Notes under the pieces: model-generated
What the model saw: only the letters and a program-made list of their open reading frames with translations
What the model was told of the DNA's origin: nothing
Databases searched by the model: none
NCBI GenBank assembly: GCA_006176705.1
Contig: QRFJ01007096.1
Location: forward strand, 30,275 to 94,274
Length of the DNA: 64,000 nucleotides
DNA from: Cocos nucifera
Taxonomy: Eukaryota > Streptophyta > Magnoliopsida > Arecales > Arecaceae
Direction of reading: 5' to 3'
Shown: piece after piece, positions 1-11,451 of the stretch
Numbering within the stretch: position 1 is the first letter of the stretch
Layout of the letters: every line of letters starts with the position of its first letter
Position numbers and translations under genes: made by a program

Positions 1-55
1 GTCCGATCAGTCTATGGGTGTCCAAGATTCATGCTAGTGGGTTGGATGCAGATAT
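1..55 (-). pseudogene. gag N-terminus of element X, start codon lost
   Basis: The first 55 bases match the region that encodes the start of gag in element C (33760-33814). In C the minus-strand start is an ATG at 33812-33814. Here the same three bases (53-55) read ATA on the coding strand, so the gag start is gone. Only about 18 codons are in the window. The product would have been the capsid precursor that packages element RNA in the cytoplasm. Confidence 0.6.
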
Positions 56-1910
56 TTTTCTGTAGAAAGTCAAAATTTTTTGTTAGATACTTGTAATTAA
101 GACTTAACCAATTTATTTAAAAATTTTTATTTTTAAATAAATTAGCTCTCACTATTTTTTTGGATCCCTACACTTCCTCTATAGAGATGCAAAAATTTTC
201 ATGATTACTGATTTCTAGTGGATGGTGCAGTCCCACCGACTTACTCATCACCTCACCTAATAGTTATTGATGATGGATTAGCCAATGAGTGAACAACTCT
301 TGTTCAATGATTCTCTAATCATGATGCACCCAATCTTGGTCTCTAATTCATGAATCTCACCGTGTCTGAAATATTGATCCACTCTTTAGTTAAGTCAAAC
401 CCACCATTTGCATAGATTGGATTCCTAATTAAGTCTCTCACCGTATCCAGAATATTGAGCCCAATCCATCCTCCAGCCTGTAGCATCCAATGCCTAATAG
501 ATATGGTTGCATCTTTCCAATGCAATTGAGTCACTGTAACCAGCCGAGAATAATCAACCCTGGAAAGGACTCGCACATCCATAATGGTGGAAGACCTTAG
601 ACTTAATCTTTTCTTAGGAAGATTTGATTTAGATTTTATTAAACTAGACTTGACATAGTCATAACCATTATGACTAACCTAGTGGCATGGGTTAGCTCAG
701 ATTATTGACCACCTCAGATCAGAACTGAGTCAACAAACATGATCAAATAAGTGAGATCGGTGGAAGGGATATGCCGTTAACTCGCCAAGAATGCATTCGA
801 GTCGAGTAGCTCCCAATTAAAAACTAATCAATCGTATATGCCAAACTTATCTTAGACACCAAATTATTGAGTCAGAATCAATCGGGTTAGCCTACAATCC
901 AGATTCTAACCACTAAGCCTAATTAGGTCTTAGCTTGATCAATCACTCACGTGACTCGATCTTGACCCAGACTTAATCCCATTAGGCTGGTCAATTTAAG
1001 CATTGTTGATCCCATCTAACCAACTCTTGATTCTGTTTGATCAACCGCTAGACCTAATTAAGCTATCCAAGTCCGAACCCAATTTTATGAACATGTCTTA
1101 GATCTGAAAATTCTCAATTTTAGACATAATATATTTCATATTCTTAATTCTTAATTAAGTTTAGGGTTCAAAAATAAAACATGCAAATACGATCCTAGGA
1201 TTTCAGGATCTAGGGTTTTGTAGAAAGTAAGTTTTTAATTTTTGATTAAGGACGAACGCGCAACATCCCTACACATCATAGGAACACCCCATCGAATGGG
1301 AGGAGAGGGTCTTTAAGCCCTACTTTCTTCTTATGACCAGACGGCCAAGGGGAACGTCTTAATCAGAAATACAACTAATCTATAAAAGCTAATTAGATCT
1401 AAGCATATATCACATATAAGGAAATTGATCTAATTAAAACATATTTTGCATACATCTCATGTATCATGCATGCATGTTTTAGATCTAAATTATCTTATAA
1501 TCATCTAAAAGATTAAATTTAAATTTGATCTTATCAAATAAAATTTAATCTAAATCTATTTATAGAACTATTCTACAATTAGTCTAAACATGCAACTATC
1601 ATATCTCATATAAATAAATTAAATTTAATTTATTTTTTATTTTCAAATTTGATTATAATATTTATAAGATCAGAAAATAATAAATAAATAAATCTTAAAA
1701 TTATATTTAATCAAATAAAAATTATGATTATACTAGACTATACATAGAATAATTCTATTCCTAGTCTAGTGATGTATCTCATATATATTAGATCTAGATT
1801 AATTAATTTTAATTTTTTAATTTTTTAATTTTAGATCTAATCACATCTCATATGATATCTAAAATCATAAATTTATTAGATTAAATTAGATCTAAATAAA
1901 TTTAATAAGA
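56..1910 (-). other. Untranslated leader of element X
   Basis: This is the non-coding leader between primer site and gag, collinear over its length with 33815-35670 in element C. At about 1.85 kb it is long for a copia element. I see no domain in it; the short open frame at 343-582 has no recognisable motif and lies inside the repeat. Runs of A/T become denser toward the primer site. A block near 760-870 is also shared with the leader of the different family A (near 16205-16320). Confidence 0.65.
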
Positions 1911-1928
1911 ACCTGGCTCTGATATCAA
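1911..1928 (-). promoter_or_regulatory. Primer-binding site of element X (initiator Met tRNA type)
   Basis: On the minus strand this reads TTGATATCAGAGCCAGGT, one base inside the LTR end. It closely resembles the TGGTATCAGAGC site, complementary to the 3' end of plant initiator methionine tRNA, that most plant copia elements use to prime minus-strand DNA synthesis. Confidence 0.8.
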
Positions 1929-1929
1929 T

Positions 1930-4216
1930 TGAAGAAAAAATTTTGATTTTTCGGGATCAGGTTCGTTCAGATCTGATTGGATCGAGAGGCATATTTCAAA
2001 AATTTTCTTTTAGATTCTAATTAGATATGACATTTTCTAGATCTAATTTTATGATTTTATTAATAAAAAAATTAAATTAAATTAAATCTAAATTAATTTT
2101 ATCTTGATTCTGGATAATCTGATTATCCGTTGATGATCATGCTGAAGCCTTGAGATTCTGGATCTAGCCACGCAAGCATTTGACCTCTATCGATATCCAC
2201 TCAGGCTGGATCTAGAGATCTTCTCATTCTCTTTCTTACTTCAAAAATTAGATCTGGATCTGATTTGGAGTATCTTCAAAACTTCTTCTAAAGATCATCC
2301 ATCATCTCTACAATAGTGCTGCCTTCTTCCTTTTTCGTCAGTCTTTTCTTGCCTGACTCGCACTAATCTGAAGCCCAACTACCTTGGGCATGGAGAGGAG
2401 AGAGAGGATCAAAAAGGTGGCATGGAGGAGGGAGAGGAGCAGCCTTGGGGCATGGGCTAAGAGGAACTCTTGAAAAAATGGGTGCAGATAGATCTTTATA
2501 TAGACCCTGCTGCGTCATACAGTGCCACATCACCCCAGCCAATCACGTTACTTCGTTTAATCAGATCTAAATCTGATTGATGGGATGACATCACTTGATC
2601 CAATCAGATGAGAGACCTATAGATTCGTTCTAAGGTGGTGCCTAAGACTAGTCAAAGTCTATAGGTGAGGGTCACCTAGTTTGAATCCAAGAAGCAACCT
2701 GGAGTCCCATCCATATGAGACTCCAGGCATCCCTATCCATGGATGCACGCCATCCTAGGCATGCACCCTCTTTTTTCTAATTTCTAGAGAGGGGACAAGC
2801 CTCTATTTGCTCTCCAATGAGTGCATGACACATGGGCAGATGTCCAAGGGTCAAAGGTCAACATTTGACCAAAGTCAAAGGACAAGAACTAGCAGGTGAC
2901 GAAAAATGGTAGGTGTTATCTTAAATTTATCTCATAAATTAAGACAATTCTTTTCTGACCTAGACAAGCTCTAGTTAGATCAGGTAAAGGTACCTAAGTG
3001 AGCACAAACTTATTTGGCTTAGTCGAGATAACTTTTAATGATAGAAAAAGGAGAATGTTAGGTTCAATCGTGTGCTAGCACGATTTTTTTGAACCTAATT
3101 GAATCTAATTCAAATCAATTGAACTGGATTAGTCCAATTGATGATATCCAGATCCAAACCCTTGTTTGTGTGATCTAGTTATGTTTAGTTCTATATGGTA
3201 ATAAAATATGTCGTGATCTCCATCATCGACATCATCGAAACTTCTTTCAATGGATCAAAACTCTTCTGATTCAGACAACTAGAATGATCGATCATCTAAA
3301 TTATTCTAATTGCTTCTAAAAATCTACTAGTGATACCTAGCAGTATATGGTGGCAATCCATCAAAACTGAAGATAAATCTCTTGGTGCAGCTGCTTGTGT
3401 GATTAAGTTCTTCTATCTTGAGCTCCGATCAGATTAGGGTTAAGGTGAACTCGTCAAACCCTAATTTCTATCATATGATTTAATCATTCGATTCAAGTCC
3501 GATGTGAAAATCTTAATAGAAACTCTTTCTATTATTTCACTCTCTGCCATGGCCATGGACTTATGGACTTGATTCTCATGATCATCATAGGGCTACTCCT
3601 CATCCACTGAGGTAGATAGATTCCATCTTGGTGCAATCCAATTCCTACAATAAATATGCTATAGCCAACATACACCTCAAGGTTCCATATGGCTAGGAGA
3701 CCAAGTCATGGTGTAGTCAAACTATAACACCCTCAAGATGAATTGTCGATGCATCTTAGGTCAAAGAACCAGACACACCACTTTAGCTTCGAGTCAGTCA
3801 TCGATGAGAAGGTAGACTTTCTTATGACTACTCGAGGTGGTCACGCTCAGTGCTCTCATTCTCTAACGAGTACCTGTACTCTCGCTCTGATGTCTCTACA
3901 CCATAGACTCAAGACTCATCTACTATAAAGAAGCGATTGTATACTAACCTTCTGGATCAATCACCATCCTCATGATGATCCTACGGTCATGAGCATTTTA
4001 TGAGTTAATAATGAAAATTCTTGTCTTAAATTTTCAACTCTTGAAAATAAGAATTATTATTACCATTAACTCAAAGAATATATCATAGATACTAAATACA
4101 CCTATGTGATAAAAAATAATCCATTTTATTATTTATAGTTAAAATTATAATTTTATCCCTAGAAGTGTATTACAAGTATCAGCCAATTCTGGCTTTTAGG
4201 GCACACATATCTAATA
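1930..4216 (-). repeat. 5' LTR of element X (LTR-1)
   Basis: This is a complete 2287-bp long terminal repeat. It is collinear with 27573-29856, 35691-37485 (truncated) and 58557-60827, giving four copies of this family in the window. On the plus strand it starts TGAAG and ends CTAATA, where other copies end CTAACA, so the terminal CA has mutated to TA. The small open frame at 3743-3928 recurs in F's LTR and is LTR sequence, not a gene. Confidence 0.9.
2495..2502 (-). promoter_or_regulatory. TATA box of LTR-1 in element X
   Basis: The minus strand reads TCTATATAAAG here. An equivalent TATA element lies at the same place in the other LTR-1 copies: 28141-28148, 36251-36258, and a variant at 59132-59139. 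It is the likely promoter core for element transcription to the left. Confidence 0.6.
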
Positions 4217-4728
4217 GGATTATGATCAAAAGATACAGTCCATGCTCGGTTTAATAGTTTATGTTAAAGAGAATCATTATAAGTCATATTACTAATTTTT
4301 AAGAATTAAAATATTAAATAATTTATGATTCTATTGAGATAGATTGTGATCGGAAAATACGGTTCATGCTTGAAGAAAATAGATTATAGCCATAACTAAA
4401 TTCTTAAAATATAAATTCTTGCATTAAAAAGAATTACCACAACCATGCTAAAGATGGACTCAAAATTTTAGAATATCTTTAATTAATTTTTAAATTTCTA
4501 TTAATTATTATTTAATTTTTTATTTTAATTTACTAAAATCTAAATTAATTTTTTTTGATTTATTTATTTAAAATTTTATTTTAAAGATTAATTTAAATTT
4601 TATTTTTAATTAAAATTAAACATAACTCAGCCATCAATCTTTAAGAAAATCGACACCTGACTCACCACTATTCTAATCTATATAAAGATCAGTTTAAATT
4701 TTTATTTATGCTATAATGGCAAGCATCA
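4217..4728 (+). repeat. Right part of 5' LTR, Athila-like element
   Basis: About 512 bp collinear with 44034-44543, the right end of the 3' LTR. Both contain a conserved stretch around 'gatacagtccatgctcgg' and both end in GCATCA. The left part of this LTR is displaced beyond the window by element X, which joins at 4217. Confidence 0.85.
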
Positions 4729-4734
4729 AATTTT

Positions 4735-4752
4735 TGGCACTATTGCTAGGGA
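4735..4752 (+). promoter_or_regulatory. Primer-binding site, Athila-like element
   Basis: The sequence TGGCACTATTGCTAGGGA lies six bases after the LTR end. It looks like a decayed form of the primer site typical of Athila/Tat gypsy elements (tRNA-Asp type); the differences from that form are all transitions. Confidence 0.6.
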
Positions 4753-5788
4753 TTATAGCATGGTTGCTTCGATTTTCTAAAATAAATTTAAAAAGTTAAT
4801 TAATTAAATTTTTTTATTATCTTTTAATTTTATTTAATTAGTACTATTTTTCATAACTAATTTTTTGCTTTATATTATTTAGATTAATTTATTACTTTTT
4901 AAGACTTAATCACTTGAATTTACTTTCTTTTACAAAAACCAAAAGAAGTAAAAGATTAAAAAAAAATATCTATAAAAAGATAAAATCATAAATCCTAAAA
5001 AATCACTGACATTTCATAATACTTAATTAATTTAGCATAATAAAAAATATAAAATAAAATTAATTTTTAACATGTTTGGATATCTTGCTTTATTTGCATT
5101 GCATCTCTATAATTAACTTTAAGGGCAAAACCATTAAACAAGATAAGATGGGGTTTTAATTATTCTTTCTTAGCCCACAAACCACCATCCTTCATATTGC
5201 ATTAACCTAAATCTTAATTTAAAATCAATTAGACGTTGGCCCTAGGATATTCGAGCTCAATAGGATATGAAAATTCTAGAGTTAGACTGGATTCAGATTG
5301 ATTAATTGCTTGATGTTTAAGGCAAGTGATTTAAAGAAGATGATTTTTAATTAATTTCATTATCTGATTTGGCCAACTCAGTTGGTATCTAAGAAAAGCA
5401 ATAAGTAGGAAACCTTCCATATCTTATACTTATCTGACTGAGTCAATTAGTCAATTTTGAGCTTGGAGTGCTCGAAGGTGATCTTGGTAGTTAGGAGCTA
5501 TCTAGATCTAGATTAATCCTAGGATAGAGACTCCATACTTGCTTAACTTGATTGTAATTAACATCAAATTTAAATCTAATTAAAGCATTCTTTTCTTTTA
5601 TCTCTAGATTTAAGATTTCTTAGGACACATCTTTAGAATCCTCTTCTTTCTCTTCTATCATTTCTTTAAAATTTAAATAATAATAATAATAAAATAAAAT
5701 TACAAAATAGAAACTTAAAAAAAAAAATGATTGGTTAGTAAGAATAAATCAAAACTCTACTCTAATCCAAAAAATTTCTGAGTTCACA
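4753..5788 (+). other. Leader of the Athila-like element, no gene seen
   Basis: This is about 1 kb of A/T-rich sequence between primer site and the first gag ATG. I see no coding motif. Such leaders usually hold the packaging signal, which I cannot recognise here. Confidence 0.5.
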
Positions 5789-6900
5789 ATGAGTGAGATA
5801 GATCAAGAATCTTAGAACCTAAAAGACTTTTACTATCCAATTAGGTCAGCTCAACTATCTTGTTTTCAATTATCCCAAACTAATGCAACCAATTTTGAAA
5901 TTAAATCTCAAATCATCAACATGCTCCCTAAATTCACTAGAATTGAGGATGCATATATTTTCATTAGAGAATTTGAGGAAGTATGTGATACTATGAGGAT
6001 ACACCAACTCTCAGAAGATGCTATTACACTTAGGCAGATTAATTTTGCCTTTAAGGAAAAGCTAAAAACCCAACCACTTGATTGCAACATGTGATGGCTT
6101 TGTAAAAGTGTTCTTGAGAAAGTTCTTCCCACATCATAAAACAGCCAAGTTAAGAAACAAAATTAATCACTTTTATCAATTAGAAAGAGAGTCTTTTTGG
6201 AAGTGTTTAGATCGGTTTAAAAATCTCTTGAGTCAATGCCCACACCATGAAATAGAAACATGGAGGTTATGCCAAATTATTTATGAAGGTCTAGATCCAA
6301 GTTCTAGAACTATGCTAGAGTCAATGTGCCAGGACCAATTCATGCATAAGGAATCTAATGAGACCTGATAATTTTTAGAGGACCTAGTAGAAAAGAGTCT
6401 ACAGTGGAAGGTAACTAGAGAACTTACGCTAACAAGAGGTGGTATACACTGTCCCAATAATCCTAGCTGTAGAGGCCAAAATAGCTACTTTACAATGAAG
6501 GTTAAAGGCCTTAGAATTACAGAGACCAGCCAATATAAACCAAATGTCTGCATCCATATGCAACGGTTGCAATGCACCAGACCATGTCATAGAAGAATAT
6601 CCCTTCCTGATGAAACCAATAGAAAATGAGTTTGCATAGGTTAATGTAGCATACTAAAGACCAAATAATAACCTCTATGCATCCATATATAACCTAGGAT
6701 GGAGAAACCACCCCAATTTTTCATGATCACAAGGTCCAAATGTAGGCAGTCCTATCTTCAACCAGTCAAACCCAAGGCCTAATCTTATAATAAACAACCC
6801 ACCAGGCTTTAACAATAATAAAAAGAAATTAGACTCTTTAGAAAAAAAATCTAGAAATATCGACAAAATCAACTATTGATAATGCAACTACTCTTAATAT
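5789..6900 (+). pseudogene. Athila-like gag (broken)
   Basis: This is a relic of the capsid/nucleocapsid precursor. The ATG at 5789 is the first that opens the conserved frame. Recognisable segments are 'REFEEVCDTMRI' near 5970-6000 and, after a frame change near 6090, 'FLRKFFPHHKTAKLRNKI', 'FKNLLSQCPHHEIETWR' and 'QIIYEGLDP', which are the core of the Athila gag (retrotransposon gag) domain. A zinc knuckle is visible at 6559-6600 (CNGCNAPDHVIEEY), but its fourth ligand is Tyr instead of Cys, so RNA binding would be lost. Stops appear soon after the start and again past 6368. Beyond 6600 no domain is clear. Confidence 0.75.
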
Positions 6901-7203
6901 TTTTATGTAAGCCACTGATCAATTGCTAATAGCAAACATACAAGTAATAGCTTGTTTAGAAATGCAATTAGGATAGTTAGCTACTACTGTGAGTGAAAGA
7001 GAAAATGATAGATTGCCAAGTCAATTTGACGCTAATCTTAGAACCCAAAATAATTAAAAATCTCAACAAGGAGCCTAGATTAACCAATTAAATACTATCA
7101 ATATACTAAGATCTAAAAAACAAATAGATAATCATGTGAGTACACCCAAAGTACTAGAAGAAGAAATAAAAGATCTACTAACTAAACCAATATCTGACTA
7201 GGG

Positions 7204-7900
7204 TCAGTCTAAAGAACCTAAAGAAATAGAGCTTGATTCACCAACAGAACCTGCACCAAAATTAGTTAGACCAATACCCAAGATTGTAGCATCCTTCCCT
7301 AATAGACTTAAGTCCAACCGAAACTCAGCCCAATTAGATAAAATCTTGGAGGTCTTTAAGCAAGTTAAAGTAAATATTTTCTTATCAGATATGATCCAAC
7401 AACTCCCAACATATGCTAAATTTCTTAAGGACTTTTGTATCAGAAAAAAGACCATCAATGTACCTAAGAGAGCCTTCTTGGCAGCTAGTGTGAGTTCATA
7501 CCTATCAAACCATATGCCAGTGAACTATAAAGATCTAGAGTCTCCCACTATTTCTTGCATTGTAGGAAAATCCCTCATTGATAAGGCTTTATTAGACTTA
7601 GGAGTGAGTGTCAATATACTATCTTATTCAGTTTATGAAAGTTAAAGTTGGAGGAATTAAAGCCTGCAAGAATGACTTTATAACAATTAGCTTATCGATC
7701 TTTGAAAGTACCAAGGGGCATAGTAGAGGATGTATTAATTAAGATCAGTGATTTTATTTATTTAGTAGACTTTGTGATTCTAAAAACTAAACCTATAATA
7801 AACCCAAATAGCCACATCTTAGTTATACTAAGTAGACCATTTCTAGCCACAACTAATGCTTAAATCAACTATCGAAATGGTCTAATAAAAATTTTCATTG
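7204..7900 (+). pseudogene. Athila-like aspartic protease (broken)
   Basis: The frame at 7346-7645 carries the retropepsin motif 'ALLDLGVSVNILSYSVY' near its end, the Asp-Leu-Gly form typical of Athila proteases. The active-site Asp is kept. Upstream residues match the gag-protease spacer of this lineage. A shift follows at about 7640, and the flap region that should come next continues in another frame with stops at about 7860. The protease would cut the gag-pol polyprotein inside the virus-like particle. Confidence 0.6.
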
Positions 7901-8040
7901 GTAATATGATCATAGATCTAAATATTTTTAACCTATCTAAAACAAATCAAGCAAGTTACCTGAATTGGATACAGGACAATGTTTATGAATCCATTAACCT
8001 AAGTGATGAAAAATTTGACATGAAACTATAGATGAATCAG

Positions 8041-9061
8041 AACTATGAAGAATTTGAGATCAATAATTTAGCTACAGTCAATACGAAACTTAGATGAAAA
8101 CCTCCAGTTAAACCATTGTCTAGACCATTAGTGGAGGAAACATCCAAGCTAGAATTAAAAACACTCTCCAAACATCTGAAATATACATATTTTGGTCCAT
8201 CAGAAATCTTGCCAGTAATTTTTTTAGCGGACCTAGATCCTATACAAAAGGAAGAATTATTGACTATCCTTAAGAAAAATAAAGAAGCATTAGAATGGAC
8301 CATGGTTGATTTAAAAGAGATTAGTCCCTCGATTGTTCAACATAGAATTCATCCGTTAGAAAATGCTAAGCCAAAAAGAGATCCCCAAAGGAGACTTAAC
8401 CTAGCCATAAAAGAAGTTGTAAAAAAAAAAATAATAAAATTCTTTGATAATGGAATAATATATTTAATCTCAGATAGTTCATGGGTAAGCCCATTACAAG
8501 TAGTATCCAAGAAGTCAGGAGTTACCGTAGTCTAGAATGATCATAATGAATTGGTTCCAATAAGAGTTTAAATTGGATGGAGGTCTGCATCAATTATAGA
8601 AAATTAAATACAACTATTCAAAAGGACCATTTTTTTTGCCCTTCATAGACCAAATGTTAGAATGACTAGTAGGGTGTGACTTTTATTATTTTCTGGATGG
8701 ATACTCAAGAGACAACTAGATTCCTATAGCCCTTGAGGATCAAGAAAAGAGTACTTTTACCTATCCATATGGAATCTTTATCTATAGATGCATGCCCTTT
8801 GGGTTATGTAATGCACCAGCTATTTTTTAAAGGTGCATGACTAGCATTTTCACTAACATGGTTAAAAGATCCCTTGAAATTTTCATGGACGACTTTTACA
8901 TCTTTGGATCTAGATTCACTGATTGTCTTCATTATCTTAAATTAGTCTTAAGAAAATGTAAAGAAAAGCATCTTGTATTAAATTAGAAAAAATATCAATT
9001 TAACATTAAGAAAGGCATAGTCCTTGATCATGTAATTTTGAAAAGAGGCATTGAAGTAGAT
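8041..9061 (+). pseudogene. Athila-like reverse transcriptase, N-terminal two thirds (split and broken)
   Basis: The frame at 8116-8535 has the RT entry region, including 'HRIHPLENAKPKRDPQRRLN' and 'WVSPLQVVSKKSGVTVV'. The domain continues in other frames with 'MPFGLCNAPAIF' at about 8790 and the catalytic 'FMDDF' at about 8880-8895, so the Asp-Asp pair is kept. Stops and frameshifts occur after 8535, at about 8700 and at about 8985. The last residues before the copia A insertion are 'GIEVDK'; the next ones, 'AKIDLIKNLLPP', are at 39574. RT copies element RNA to DNA in the cytoplasmic particle. Confidence 0.85.
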
Positions 9062-9066
9062 AAAGT
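9062..9066. repeat. Left target-site duplication of copia A
   Basis: AAAGT directly precedes the LTR of A. AAAGC directly follows A's other LTR at 39574-39578. The two differ by one transition, and the length of 5 bp is normal for copia integration. Confidence 0.75.
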
Positions 9067-11431
9067 TGAAGGAAGCAGTGTAGGATTTGCAGTACTACTT
9101 TCAAAATTTTTTTTAAAAATAGCTAAAATATAATAAAAAATTAATCAATCTAATTAATTAATTATTTATCATATTAGAATATTAAGTCCTACACTAAGGA
9201 TCTAAACATAATATGCATGCATTCATATAGATCTGAAAATAAAACTATACAGCAAACTCTTTACTACATCTATCTATTCAGAATAAATACCTTTTTGTGG
9301 ATAGTTGATCATCTTAATTTGAATCCATCAGATAATGCTCTGATGTTACATCATTTGCACACATGTCTGGCCTCTACGGTTGGTCCATATGAAGCTCCTG
9401 ATTTCGATCAGCCCTACTGGAGTGCTAGCTCCTTATCGGGGCCTTCAATGATTGATTGCGATCGATCTAATTGATTACTTTTCTTCTGATCTTCTAGATA
9501 CTCTAAAAAATTAAAATATGTGCTTCAAAGGATGATGAAGTGGTGTTTTAAATTTGATGGCGATTTGATGCTCACACCACTCGATCTCTCCATCCGAACC
9601 TAGATTCCCAAGTCTCGGGTTTCACTCGGCCCAAAAACCTGATGCACTAAAAACCCTCTCACACCCTCTCTATGTGGAGTTTTTCCATGAAACAAGTTTT
9701 CATCGAAAGATGACTTTCAAATCTATAAACTCAATTTATATTATATCTAAAAATTAGATGTGCTTAGATACAAAAATCAGAAGAGAATAGAGGCATGAAG
9801 GAAAAATAAAGTGCTATAGGACTCTGCTCACCTTCACTCCAAAATTTTTTTTGCCCAAAACCAATGCCCAATTGCTTTTAAATTTTTACCACGAAAAGAA
9901 AACCCCTTAAGGTTCAACACAAAAATTCTCATAATTTATTGCAAGAAAAATAAGTAGAAATTTTATATGGAATCTAATCAAATCTTCCTTAGCAATTAGG
10001 TCATCTCATGACCTCATCGGATCAAATCCAATCGAATCCAATTTGATCAAACTTGACCAAATCCCTATCGCTCAATCAGATTGAGCTAGTCAATAATCAA
10101 ATTGCTAATTAATCTTTCAATAAATATAGAGTCTCAATCAGATGGGTGTTTGGACAATAGAGTCCCATCAATATGAAACTCCTGAAGAGTCCTAAACCAG
10201 TGGAACTCTTGAACCAAGTATCCCAAATGAATCAAACTCATGATCATAGAGTCCCAGATCAGTAGAACTCTTGATTAGAGAGTCTCGAATAAATAGGACT
10301 CAGAGTTTTAGTCTACTAGGACTCTTGGTCATAGAGTTTTAGTTTAGTAGGACTCTTGACCACAGAGTTCCAGATCATCGAGACTCTCGATTAGAGAGTT
10401 CTGGATAAGAAGAACTCAGAATTCTAGTCTAGTGGGACTCTTGGTCATAGAGTTTCAGTCCAGTAAAACTCTTGACCATCGAGTCTTAGATCATCAAGAT
10501 TCAATATCAGCCATCAGATCAGGTAGAAACTCCTATTATGTGTGACCTTATAGGTTTGAATTCTAAGCTGGTAGCATAGAAACTAATTTTTTGTACCAAT
10601 CGATATGACCATCTAGTAATGATACCCGACGTTCAGATAGGTCAAATAATTGTAATGCAACATCGACAAACCCATGGCATATGGTTACTATATAATTTAT
10701 TTCCTTGACCTCTATGCTCAAAGGACATTTAGGATTTACTGTCAATCCTAAAACTCATCTACAATGTATTTCAAAATTTAGCGTCCATCATATGGACTAT
10801 TCTGATCGAGGATTTGCTAAATTGAAATACAGCGATGCACTTGCTCCAACACTTGGAGGGGTCAATTCCATCTCGACTCAGACACCGATAAGCCAAGTAC
10901 TTGACTGCACCTAGTAGCCTTCCGTCATTGAATTAGAAATTCAGATAGTCCGATACCTAAGTACAATAAGTTGCTTGCAAGTCACCGTGGTGGTCTCAGG
11001 TCTAAGAGACACTTATACCCATATCCTTTGGAGCTAATCTTGATAGAAGAAAAGCTTCGGAGTTGATCATGTTCAGTCAGATGCACCTATACATCTTATT
11101 TACATACCGTACTAGTATCTCAACACTCCTTGGTTACGAGGACAACCAATCTATATGGCACATAACAACCTATACTCAATAAATATTATCGTCCTAAGTA
11201 ACAACGTATCTTTTGGTCGTGAATAATTTAAAGACTAAATGATAAATCCTCTTTTGTCAAATCTAGATAGTCCAAAGGACTTCATCACAACACAACAATT
11301 TATTAGAAGACAGAATTTATGATGAAAAAAATGCCAAAATAATTTTTATTATTTAATAATTCATATACAAGTACAATAAGTAGTACAACCGTCAACAAAC
11401 TGATGATTGACTTTTGGATATATTTTCAATA
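9067..11431 (-). repeat. 3' LTR of element A (LTR-2)
   Basis: This 2365-bp LTR is collinear with the split 5' LTR (27295-27572 plus 37486-39573). Plus-strand ends are TGAAGG and CAATA (other copy CAACA). It lacks about 560 bp that the 5' copy holds between about 37545 and 38110, so it has suffered an internal deletion near 9975. Open frames within it, such as 9217-9474 and 10705-10914, are LTR sequence and not genes. Confidence 0.85.
10125..10505 (-). repeat. Short tandem repeats inside LTR-2
   Basis: Variants of 'agagtc..cagtaggactcttga' recur about every 30-40 bp, roughly ten times. The equivalent array in the other LTR copy is at 38260-38645. Function unknown; such arrays are common in the U3 part of plant LTRs. 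Confidence 0.6.
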
Positions 11432-11446
11432 ATCTCTCACTTAGAC
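11432..11446 (-). promoter_or_regulatory. Polypurine tract of element A
   Basis: On the minus strand AGTCTAAGTGAGAGAT sits directly before the 3' LTR, as expected for the plus-strand DNA primer. The same place in C (29857-29870) and F (60828-60840) carries similar purine-rich sequence. Confidence 0.65.
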
Positions 11447-11451
11447 TAAAG

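Larger units (their letters stand above)
1..4216 (-). mobile_element. Ty1-copia element X, 5' end only (LTR-1 family)
   Basis: This is the 5' end of a copia retrotransposon read on the minus strand: gag start, long leader, tRNA primer site and 5' LTR; the rest lies left of the window. It is collinear with the gag start, leader and LTR of element C at 33760-37485, which fixes its orientation and limits. Its LTR ends in the CA-type terminus at 4216, directly against sequence that matches the middle of the Athila-like LTR at about 44034. X therefore inserted into that older LTR. The target duplication cannot be checked because the other end is outside the window. Confidence 0.85.
4217..9066 (+). 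mobile_element. Ty3-gypsy Athila-like element, 5' half
   Basis: This is the left half of a plus-strand gypsy element: LTR remnant, primer site, leader, gag, protease and most of the reverse transcriptase. The reading frame of RT stops being recognisable at 9061. It continues at 39574 with the next residues of the same polyprotein, so this element is split by the insertion of copia A. Gag and RT motifs resemble the Athila lineage. Many in-frame stops show that it is old and inactive. Confidence 0.85.
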